Of a stretch of DNA of 64,000 nucleotides, positions 57,493-64,000 are shown one piece after another. The DNA is taken from assembly GCF_000744605.1 (NCBI RefSeq), contig NZ_JQMG01000001.1:2232001-2296000 (forward strand), in the 5' to 3' direction. This stretch comes from Methylotenera sp. L2L1. GTDB lineage: Bacteria > Pseudomonadota > Gammaproteobacteria > Burkholderiales > Methylophilaceae. A model generated the notes under the pieces. It was given only the letters and a program-made list of their open reading frames with translations, was not told the origin of the DNA and made no database searches. Positions within the stretch are counted from its first letter, which is position 1. Each line of letters starts with the position of its first letter. A program made the position numbers and the translations under genes.

Positions 57493-58728
57493 TTACGGTA
57501 AGGCATGGAACTCATCTACACGGTCTTTAAGCTCACCAGCGATAATTTTCTTAGAGTTCTTATCGTTCCTAAACACAATAGGCTGAGCCGCTATGATAGG
57601 GTTTCTTGAATCTAAAATCGCCTGCTCTATGAGATGATGATGAGGTGATTTACTGCAAACAGGGTCAGCGGCCTCTGCATCGCCAGTGAGCAAGAATGTT
57701 TGGCAACGACAGCCACCTAAATCATTTTCTTTTTCATCACATGTACGACATGGTTCTTTCATCCAGCTGTCGCCACGGTATTTATTAAATGCTGGTGACT
57801 CTTTCCAGCTCCAGCCTAAATCAGTATCTTTGACGTTTGGAAATTGCATGTTAGGCAATACACGTGCTGAGTGACAAGGCAATACATCGCCATTGGCTGT
57901 CACAATCATAAATACTTCACCCCAGCCGTTCATACATTTTTTAGGGCGGTCTGAAAAGTAATCTGGCACCACAAAGAAAATCTTCATCTTGCTGCCAGAT
58001 TTTTCTCTAAATTCGTTAGTGATTCTTTCCGCCTCGTCCACCTGCTCTTTGGTAGGCATTAATTGGCTACGGTTCACTAATGACCAACCATAATATTGGG
58101 TATTGGCTAGCTCGATATATTCTGCACCGAGTGCGTCAGCCATCTCTAAAATTTCTTTCATGTGGCCGATGTTGTAGCGATGAATCACGACATTCAGCAC
58201 CATTGGATAGCCATGACTTTTAATCATCGCTGCGACTTTTTTCTTGAGCTCGAAAGTCTTGGTATTGGTAATAAAGTTATTAATCTCTTCAGTAATATCA
58301 TGCATAGATAACTGAATGTGATCTAAACCACCTTCTTTAAACGCTTGAATACGTTTTTCTGTCAGCCCAACGCCAGAGGTAATTAAGTTACTGTAGTAAC
58401 CAAGCTTTCTCGCCTCAATCACAATATCTTCAATATCATCACGTAGTAGTGGCTCGCCGCCGGAGATACCAAGCTGAATAGCACCTAATTTACGTGCTTC
58501 ACGCAATGCCTGAATCCATTGCTCGGTGGTTAATTCATTTTGCGTATGCTTGTCGTAATCGGTAGGGTTATAGCAAAATGCACAATGCAATGGACAACGA
58601 TACGTCACCTCAGCTAACAGCCATAATGGCTGTGTTTGGGTAATGTTAGCTGCTACACCATTATTTTGAGCATGAGTCGCATGGATAGTCTTTTGAACCA
58701 CTGACTCACCTAAAGACGCTTGTGTCAT
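57493..58728 (-). CDS. pqqE: PqqA peptide cyclase (radical SAM)
   Basis: 411 residues. YRCPLHCAFCYNP holds the CX3CX2C radical SAM site. The C-terminal SPASM-like region has the auxiliary-cluster cysteines (KKCMNGWGE, GDVLPCHSA, EPCRTCDEKENDLGGCRC). It cross-links the Glu and Tyr of PqqA, the first step in PQQ synthesis. It is the last gene of the operon. Confidence 0.96.
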   Translation of the reverse strand: MTQASLGESVVQKTIHATHAQNNGVAANITQTQPLWLLAEVTYRCPLHCAFCYNPTDYDKHTQNELTTEQWIQALREARKLGAIQLGISGGEPLLRDDIEDIVIEARKLGYYSNLITSGVGLTEKRIQAFKEGGLDHIQLSMHDITEEINNFITNTKTFELKKKVAAMIKSHGYPMVLNVVIHRYNIGHMKEILEMADALGAEYIELANTQYYGWSLVNRSQLMPTKEQVDEAERITNEFREKSGSKMKIFFVVPDYFSDRPKKCMNGWGEVFMIVTANGDVLPCHSARVLPNMQFPNVKDTDLGWSWKESPAFNKYRGDSWMKEPCRTCDEKENDLGGCRCQTFLLTGDAEAADPVCSKSPHHHLIEQAILDSRNPIIAAQPIVFRNDKNSKKIIAGELKDRVDEFHALP

Positions 58729-58748
58729 TTTGCTACTCCTAAATTAAT

Positions 58749-59030
58749 CTAAACTTTACGTATCCAAGCTTTGCTAAACGCAAGCTCGTACATACCAACA
58801 ATGTCATTCTCAATATTCTCAGCATCAGGGAATGCCGCTTTCAATTCAGCAATCACATCCCCTACTGTTGCTTTTCCATCCAAACGCTTAATGACCTCAC
58901 CTGCTCCTCCATGTAGTTTGACCATACCTTCTGGGAAAAGTATCACATAACTACTTTGTGCCTCTTCCCACTGAAAACGGTGGTGAGGTGCAAGCGCGTA
59001 AATATCCGTATGTAGTATCTTGTTGTCCAT
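58749..59030 (-). CDS. pqqD: PQQ biosynthesis peptide chaperone PqqD
   Basis: 93 residues of the RiPP-recognition fold (PALAPHHRFQWEEAQ-like start with LAPHHRFQWE, then LFPEGMVKLHGGAGEVI and LDGKATVGDVIAEL). It binds PqqA and delivers it to PqqE. It lies between pqqC and pqqE with short gaps. Confidence 0.94.
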   Translation of the reverse strand: MDNKILHTDIYALAPHHRFQWEEAQSSYVILFPEGMVKLHGGAGEVIKRLDGKATVGDVIAELKAAFPDAENIENDIVGMYELAFSKAWIRKV

Positions 59031-59041
59031 CGTTAACCTTC

Positions 59042-59806
59042 TTAACTTACGTTCATCACTGGTTGACGCAAGTAATCATTACCTTCAACCTTAATGTCTG
59101 TTGATTGCAACATAATGGCATCGGCCATTACCCACAACACATCCAGTTTAAATTGCAGTATGTCTAATGCACGCATTTGCATTTCACGACTTTGACTAAA
59201 GTAATCTAATGTCACTTCCAAACCTTGCTCAACGTCACGACGTGCTTGCGTCAGCCTATTTTTAAAGTATTGCATACCTTCTGCATTAATCCATGGGTAC
59301 ATTTCAGGCCAAGAGTCTATACGTTGTTGGTGGATATGCGGTGCGAATAGTTCAGTTAAGCTAGAGCAAACAGATTCTTGCCATGAGCGCTGTTTTGCGA
59401 AATTAATGTAAGCATCCACAGCAAACTTGGTGCCAGGCGCAACCAGTTTCATTGATGTTACATCATCACGACTTAAGCCTACGGCTGCCCCTAAATGAAT
59501 CCAAGCTTCGATACCACCTTCACCGCCCTCGGCAATTTGACCGCTGCCATCATGATCAAAAATACGTTGAATCCAACCACGGCGCAATTCACGATCTGGA
59601 CAGTTTGATAAAATTGCTGCATCCTTCATTGGAATAGCAGTTTGATAATAATAGCGATTGGCCACCCATGCCTGCATCTGTTGCTGTGTGAGTTTACCCT
59701 CATACATCAACACGTGAATTGGGTGATAGATATGATAACCCTTACCTTTTTCACGTAACTTAGCTTCGAACTCTTCTCTAGTCCAGGGTGCCAATTTTTC
59801 AGCCAT
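59042..59806 (-). CDS. pqqC: pyrroloquinoline-quinone synthase PqqC
   Basis: 254 residues, all-helical. [23 protein letters not shown], then [12 protein letters not shown] and the oxidase core with [10 protein letters not shown]. It carries out the last ring closure and eight-electron oxidation. I chose the ATG at 59806, which has GGAG seven bases upstream; a longer frame starts at 59827. Confidence 0.95.
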   Translation of the reverse strand: MAEKLAPWTREEFEAKLREKGKGYHIYHPIHVLMYEGKLTQQQMQAWVANRYYYQTAIPMKDAAILSNCPDRELRRGWIQRIFDHDGSGQIAEGGEGGIEAWIHLGAAVGLSRDDVTSMKLVAPGTKFAVDAYINFAKQRSWQESVCSSLTELFAPHIHQQRIDSWPEMYPWINAEGMQYFKNRLTQARRDVEQGLEVTLDYFSQSREMQMRALDILQFKLDVLWVMADAIMLQSTDIKVEGNDYLRQPVMNVS

Positions 59807-59913
59807 TTTTTTCTCCAAATAATTCAAGTGATTAAGTCAGTAGAGACGCTCTATTGTTGTGTTTCCATCATCAAAAGCATGAGCCAACAGAAACGTCTAA
59901 GCACTTTGTATAC

Positions 59914-60831
59914 TTACAAAATAATATCCATGCCATCATAAGCCACTTCAATTTTGTGCTCATTCAACACGGCGCGCTCAGCTGAATCTTCACGTAAAAT
60001 CGGGTTGGTGTTGTTGATATGAATCAATACTTTTCGCACATCACCAAATTTATCTAGCTCTTCAATCATGCCATTAGGGCCTGATTGAGGATTATGACCA
60101 ATACTACGTGCGGTCTTAGTCATTAAACCTAAATCTAACATTTCAGTATCGGTCCAGAACGTGCCATCCACCATAATGCAATCGGCTTGATTCATTAGTT
60201 CTGGTAAGTGTGGTTCAATTTCACCCAAACCTGGCGAGTACCAACATTTTTTACCAGAGCTAATCTCTTCAATTAACACACCAATCGTATCGCCAGGATG
60301 TGGGTCATTACGATGCGGTGAGTAAGGAGGTGCTGCACTCTTCAGCGCAACTGCTGTGAATTTCAAGTTAGGTACATTCGGGATGGTGAAGCTGGTTTTA
60401 CCATCAATCGGAACATTGTGATGATTAACGCCACAATAATGCCCAAGTATATTTAAAATCTGATTACCTGAGGTTAAATCACCATACACCATATCCGTAC
60501 AGTAAATTTCGCGCTTTACAGAACCCTCACGCAACATAAATAGACCGGTTGTATGGTCAATTTGTGCATCTATCAGCACAATCGCCTGAATGCCGGTATC
60601 TCTCGCGGCACGGCCTGGTTGCAACGGTGCAAAATCTTGAATTTGCTGCAATACATCTGGAGACGCATTAAATAACACCCAGTTTACGCCATCACCACTT
60701 ACGCAGATTGATGACTGTGTACGCTTGGTTGCTTTGATCGTGCCTTTACGTAAACCATCACAGTTAAAACAATTACAATTCCACTGTGGAAAACCACCCC
60801 CAGCACCAGCTCCTAATACATGTATATGCAT
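59914..60831 (-). CDS. pqqB: PQQ biosynthesis protein PqqB
   Basis: 305 residues of the metallo-beta-lactamase fold. VLGAGAGGGFPQWNCNC, QSSICVSGDGVNW and IDAQIDHTTGLFMLREG are PqqB signatures. It is an iron-dependent hydroxylase acting on the cross-linked tyrosine product. It follows pqqA after the terminator-like hairpin. Confidence 0.95.
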   Translation of the reverse strand: MHIHVLGAGAGGGFPQWNCNCFNCDGLRKGTIKATKRTQSSICVSGDGVNWVLFNASPDVLQQIQDFAPLQPGRAARDTGIQAIVLIDAQIDHTTGLFMLREGSVKREIYCTDMVYGDLTSGNQILNILGHYCGVNHHNVPIDGKTSFTIPNVPNLKFTAVALKSAAPPYSPHRNDPHPGDTIGVLIEEISSGKKCWYSPGLGEIEPHLPELMNQADCIMVDGTFWTDTEMLDLGLMTKTARSIGHNPQSGPNGMIEELDKFGDVRKVLIHINNTNPILREDSAERAVLNEHKIEVAYDGMDIIL

Positions 60832-60899
60832 GAATCTCTACATTTCTATTTAAATTAAACTTCAATCATTAAAAAATGTGCTTTATAAAAACACCACAA

Positions 60900-60955
60900 T
60901 TTTTTTGTAAAAAAACGATGCTAGCTTTATCAAAAATCATTTTTTTACAAAAAAA
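60900..60955 (-). repeat. AT-only inverted repeat between pqqA and pqqB
   Basis: TTTTTTTGTAAAAAAA at 60900-60915 and its complement TTTTTTTACAAAAAAA at 60940-60955 form perfect 16-base arms around a 24-base spacer. The right arm overlaps the U-tract of the neighbouring hairpin, so the two structures exclude each other in part. Confidence 0.6.
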
Positions 60956-60979
60956 GGCTGTCTCTCGGCAGCCTTTTTT
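60950..60979 (-). terminator. terminator-like hairpin directly behind pqqA
   Basis: Stem AAAAAAGGCTG (60950-60960) with CAGCCTTTTTT (60969-60979), eight-base loop. On the minus strand it ends in a run of seven T. It lies 20 bases after the pqqA stop and should make most transcripts end there, so PqqA is produced in excess over the enzymes. Confidence 0.82.
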
Positions 60980-60998
60980 AACATTACGCGAACAACAA

Positions 60999-61070
60999 TT
61001 ACTTGTTCATTACGTACATTGTTACTTCAAAGCCAAAACGCATTTCTGTAGCTGCTGGTGTTGTCCACAT
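60999..61070 (-). CDS. pqqA: PQQ precursor peptide PqqA
   Basis: 23 residues, too short for standard ORF filters: MWTTPAATEMRFGFEVTMYV then MNK. The conserved Glu15 and Tyr19 of the ExxxY motif become the PQQ skeleton. A ribosome binding site (AAGGAATTAATT) precedes the ATG at 61070. Its position before pqqBCDE confirms the call. Confidence 0.96.
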   Translation of the reverse strand: MWTTPAATEMRFGFEVTMYVMNK

Positions 61071-61101
61071 AATTAATTCCTTTTTGTCATTTAGTTGAAT
61101 T

Positions 61102-61118
61102 CGTTACTTGTTGTAACG
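61102..61118. promoter_or_regulatory. small dyad upstream of pqqA
   Basis: CGTTAC-N5-GTAACG lies about 32 bases ahead of the pqqA start, in the leader of the operon. It may be an operator or an RNA hairpin. There is no evidence for either. Confidence 0.3.
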
Positions 61119-61212
61119 TGAGATGCATTCTGCGCCCTTATTCATACGTACAACACCGCAAACTTACCCGATTTCTACTAAGTAAATTCATGATGCGCAC
61201 GCTAGAATGCGT

Positions 61213-62307
61213 TTACCCATTGATTATTTGCGTTAACACCGCTAAGAACTTAGCATTCTCTGAAAACAAACCAATACTCACCCTCAGATACTCAGGCATT
61301 TCATAGTTTGCAACAGGTCTAACAATCACACCTTGCTGCAATAATTTTTGATTAATAGCGGCAGCATCACCTACTTTTACGCTAATGAAATTAGCAAATG
61401 ATGGAATGTAAGATAGCCCTAATTGATCAAAGCCTTGCTTTAACTGTGCCATACCCGCTTGGTTTAACGCATAGCTACGCTCAACAAAATCATCATCCGC
61501 AAGTGAAGCGACAGCTGCGGCTTGCGCAACACTATTCACATTAAAAGGCTGACGCACACGATTCATCATATCTGCAACTTGTGCATGGCATAAGCCAAAA
61601 CCAATACGTAAACCTGCCAAACCATAAGCTTTTGAGAATGTGCGTGAAATCACTAGATTTTCAAACTCTTTTAGCCAGCCGATAGCTTCAGATTTATACT
61701 CAGCAGATAAATACTCGTCATAAGCTTCATCCAGCACCACCAACACATGCTGCGGCACCTGCTTCAAGAATGTGTATAAAGCATCTTTAGCTAATAAAGT
61801 ACCTGTTGGATTATTAGGGTTTGCAATAAATATCAAGCGGGTTTTATCAGTCACCGCAGCGAGCATTGCAGATAAATCGTGACCGAAATCTTTAGCAGGT
61901 ACGACAACACCCTTAGCCCCCATCGCTTGAGTCACTAAAGGGTAAACCGCAAAAGCATGCTGCGAGTAAATAGTTTCACTATCACTGCTCAAATATGCAC
62001 GCGCGACCAACTCTAAAATATCGTTTGAGCCATTACCAAACACAATCTGGTCATGCGCAACGCCAAACTTATTGCTCACGGCTTCACGCAAGGCAAAGCT
62101 ATTACCATCCGGATATCTGGCAATGTCCAAAATTGCCTCTTGAATTGCATAATCAGCTTTAGGACTAATGCCTAGCGGGTTTTCATTGGAAGCTAGTTTA
62201 ACAATATCTTCAACTCTCAAATTCATTTCACGGGCAAGCTCAGTAATCGGCTTTCCACCCTGATATGGTGCTATTTTTTGGATATGATTAGGTGCTTGTA
62301 TGGTCAT
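61213..62307 (-). CDS. hisC: histidinol-phosphate aminotransferase
   Basis: 364 residues, PLP fold type I. LASNENPLGISP, ANPNNPTG, LDEAYDEYL and SRTFSKAYGLAGLRIGF (with the Schiff-base Lys) mark HisC. It transfers an amino group to imidazole-acetol phosphate in histidine synthesis; relatives next to pheA also act on aromatic keto acids, so a second role in phenylalanine/tyrosine synthesis is possible. Confidence 0.92.
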   Translation of the reverse strand: MTIQAPNHIQKIAPYQGGKPITELAREMNLRVEDIVKLASNENPLGISPKADYAIQEAILDIARYPDGNSFALREAVSNKFGVAHDQIVFGNGSNDILELVARAYLSSDSETIYSQHAFAVYPLVTQAMGAKGVVVPAKDFGHDLSAMLAAVTDKTRLIFIANPNNPTGTLLAKDALYTFLKQVPQHVLVVLDEAYDEYLSAEYKSEAIGWLKEFENLVISRTFSKAYGLAGLRIGFGLCHAQVADMMNRVRQPFNVNSVAQAAAVASLADDDFVERSYALNQAGMAQLKQGFDQLGLSYIPSFANFISVKVGDAAAINQKLLQQGVIVRPVANYEMPEYLRVSIGLFSENAKFLAVLTQIING

Positions 62308-62363
62308 GGTATGAGTTGATGTAAACAGTTAAAAGTGAAGAATATAGGAACAATAAAAATCAT

Positions 62364-62397
62364 TAACAAGTTGCTGTTAATCACCAGCAACTTGTTA
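62364..62397 (-). terminator. probable terminator behind pheA
   Basis: TAACAAGTTGCTG (62364-62376) and CAGCAACTTGTTA (62385-62397) form a perfect 13-bp stem with an eight-base loop. On the minus strand a T-rich stretch (ATGATTTTTATTG) follows. It lies in the 213-base gap between pheA and hisC. Confidence 0.65.
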
Positions 62398-62520
62398 TTT
62401 AGTGGTGATGCCAAATCATGCCAGTACGCTAAAAAGCACTATCATGTCAGCATATTGCCATTTTTAGCGAGAAATCTAGCGTAAAAATCACCGAACAAAA
62501 AACATAAATCCTGACAGATG

Positions 62521-63618
62521 CTAGATAATCGCCAGCGGGTAAGACCCTAAAAGTTTAAGATAAGAAGCCTTTGAGGTAATTTCATCTATCGCTGAAGCGA
62601 CATTGGGATCTTGCACATGCCCTTCTATATCAACATAGAACACGTACTCCCACATGCCGCCTTTTGCCGGTCTTGATTCCAGTTTAGTCATACTGACATT
62701 ATGCTTAGCCAATGGCTCTAATAAACCTAGTATTGCACCAGGCTGATTTTTGGTCGCAGTGACAAAAGAAGTTTTATCTTGACCTGATGGCGCAACATCA
62801 TGCGCGGACAACACTAGAAAACGTGTAGTATTTTTAGGGTCATCTTCAATATTTTCAGCAAGAATATTCAAGCTGAACAATTCAGCTGCACGCTTACTCG
62901 CAATGGCCGCGGCAAAAGTACCATCCGCAACAATCAAATCATGAATCATCTGTGCGGCACGCGCATTACTTGTTACCGGTTCACGCTGAGCTTTTGGCAG
63001 CATCTTATTTAGCCACTCGTGGCACTGTGCTAAAGACTGTGAGTGTGAGAACACGTGTGATATTTGATGTATATCAGTCTGCTTAGAGAGCAAGCAATGG
63101 TGAATTGGTATTGTTACCTCACCACAAATTTTGAGCGGGCTACTCAACAGCAAATCTAATGTTAAACCAACAGCACCTTCATTTGAGTTTTCTACTGGCA
63201 CCACACCATAATCAGCCTGACCAGACTCAACCGTACGAAAAACCTCGTCAATTGAACCACAGACAACAGCATGCTTGCCTTCGCCAAACTGCTTAAGCGC
63301 AGCCTCTTCACTGTAAGTACCGAGCGGGCCTAAAAAAGCAACAGTCATTTCTTTTTCTAGTGCGCGGCAGTTAGACATAATGCTACGGAATATATTTGTC
63401 ACAGCTTCTGCAGGTAGCGGTCCTGGATTTAACGCTGATAAGCGCCTTAACACCTGCGCCTCGCGTTCAGGACGGTAAATCACCCCATCATCTTTAAGCT
63501 CACCTATGTGGCGCGCGTGACTCGCTCGCTCATTGGCAAGTTTAAGGATTTGTTCATCAATCGCATCAATTTGATCACGATGCTGTTTTAACAGGCTTGA
63601 TAATTGTTCTTTAGACAT
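62521..63618 (-). CDS. pheA: bifunctional chorismate mutase/prephenate dehydratase (P-protein)
   Basis: About 365 residues. An N-terminal chorismate mutase (IDAIDEQILKLANERASHA) is followed by prephenate dehydratase (AFLGPLGTYSEEAALKQFG, VPVENSNEGAVGLTLDLL, NTTRFLVL) and an ACT domain (ESRPAKGGMWEYVFYVDIEG) for feedback control by phenylalanine. I chose the ATG at 63618, one base after the serC stop; the frame begins six codons earlier inside serC. Confidence 0.95.
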   Translation of the reverse strand: MSKEQLSSLLKQHRDQIDAIDEQILKLANERASHARHIGELKDDGVIYRPEREAQVLRRLSALNPGPLPAEAVTNIFRSIMSNCRALEKEMTVAFLGPLGTYSEEAALKQFGEGKHAVVCGSIDEVFRTVESGQADYGVVPVENSNEGAVGLTLDLLLSSPLKICGEVTIPIHHCLLSKQTDIHQISHVFSHSQSLAQCHEWLNKMLPKAQREPVTSNARAAQMIHDLIVADGTFAAAIASKRAAELFSLNILAENIEDDPKNTTRFLVLSAHDVAPSGQDKTSFVTATKNQPGAILGLLEPLAKHNVSMTKLESRPAKGGMWEYVFYVDIEGHVQDPNVASAIDEITSKASYLKLLGSYPLAII

Positions 63619-63619
63619 A

Positions 63620-64000
63620 TTAGTGCGCTTTTTCAAATTCCTGCATATAACTCACCAACGCCTGTACACCGTCAATCGGCATTGCATTGTAAATTGACGC
63701 ACGCATACCACCGACCATACGATGCCCTTTTAACTGCAGCAAACCTTTAGCTTCTGCACCTTTTAAGAAAGCATCATTTAATGATTCATCCGCTAAGAAA
63801 AATGGAATATTCATACGTGAACGATTAGGGACCGCTATGTTATTGATATAAAAATCAGTACTATCAATGTAATCATAGAGCATATTGGCTTTTTCGATAT
63901 TCACTTGCTCTATCGCGCTTACACCACCTTGCGCTAACAACCACTCAAACACTAAGCCTGCAATGTAAATACTATAAGTTGGTGGCGTATTAATCATTGA
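63620..64000 (-). CDS. serC: phosphoserine aminotransferase, C-terminal part (5' end outside window)
   Basis: About 126 residues are visible. [30 protein letters not shown] and [19 protein letters not shown] are SerC motifs; the PLP lysine lies outside the window. It makes phosphoserine from 3-phosphohydroxypyruvate, and can serve pyridoxine synthesis. serC-pheA-hisC is a known gene order in betaproteobacteria. Confidence 0.93.
   Translation of the reverse strand, partial: SMINTPPTYSIYIAGLVFEWLLAQGGVSAIEQVNIEKANMLYDYIDSTDFYINNIAVPNRSRMNIPFFLADESLNDAFLKGAEAKGLLQLKGHRMVGGMRASIYNAMPIDGVQALVSYMQEFEKAH

Noticed and set aside
60876-61076. Plus-strand open frame of 66 codons over pqqA
   Set aside because: It is antisense to pqqA and the terminator structures, and reads as low-complexity Lys/Phe sequence.
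61118-61306. Plus-strand open frame at the hisC end
   Set aside because: It is a shadow of hisC with no start signal or motif.
1-64000. CRISPR arrays, insertion sequences or prophage
   Set aside because: No regularly spaced direct repeats, transposase, integrase or phage structural genes were found.

Overview
The window looks like a chromosomal segment of a methylotrophic betaproteobacterium of the Methylophilaceae (Methylotenera/Methylobacillus type). This is an inference from gene content: a complete pqqABCDE operon for the methanol-dehydrogenase cofactor, an EpsA-type LuxR regulator of the kind first described beside methylotroph exopolysaccharide genes, and modest GC content. No phage, transposase, rRNA or CRISPR array was seen. 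One tRNA gene is present, tRNA-Leu(CAG).

Left end (1-9 kb): the tail of a membrane protein with an H-x13-H helix, an unusual FHA-domain/transmembrane/decahaem cytochrome c, a 130-bp palindromic repeat, malate:quinone oxidoreductase, a bidirectional terminator, the rlmB-rnr pair, tRNA-Leu, the EpsA-like regulator and a hypoxanthine phosphoribosyltransferase.

Polysaccharide locus (9.2-33.5 kb, all on the minus strand, so read from high to low coordinate): a MarR-type EPS regulator, manC, gmd, a colC/fcl-type synthase and colD (a GDP-L-colitose route), an FkbM methyltransferase, GT10, a Wzx flippase, GT11, a sugar epimerase, GT2, a Wzy-like polymerase and two GT4 enzymes. Then come three enzymes for a UDP-2-acetamido-2,6-dideoxy-L-hexose (L-FucNAc or L-QuiNAc), a WbpV/WreQ-like reductase, a small initiating phosphosugar transferase and a WbpM-like 4,6-dehydratase. 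An acyltransferase and a phosphomannomutase lie upstream. Together they describe a Wzx/Wzy-dependent O-antigen or exopolysaccharide rich in deoxysugars. Tight ATGA overlaps indicate translational coupling. No chain-length regulator or outer-membrane exporter is in view.

Middle (33.5-48 kb): an Hsp15-like protein, a HEPN/MNT toxin-antitoxin pair directly behind a Lon-like AAA protease, moaE/moaD and rmuC. On the plus strand follow a CHASE2 membrane protein, an SH3 protein and an M48 peptidase (a three-gene operon), then a PPK2 polyphosphate kinase. On the minus strand are an AI-2E-type permease, a YigZ protein, a HerA-like ATPase and a DUF302 lipoprotein.

Sulfate assimilation (47.7-55.6 kb): a divergent cysB-like regulator and a TauE permease, sulfite reductase, a DUF934 protein, APS reductase, cysD, cysN and the ferredoxin fdxA. 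Sulfate is activated to APS and reduced directly; the APS reductase carries iron-sulfur cysteines and no cysC is seen. A 105-bp palindromic element separates cysD from cysN.

Right end (55.6-64 kb): a YgjP-like metallopeptidase, a Bcr/CflA exporter, the pqq operon with a terminator-like hairpin behind pqqA and a terminator behind pqqE, then hisC, pheA and the C-terminal part of serC.
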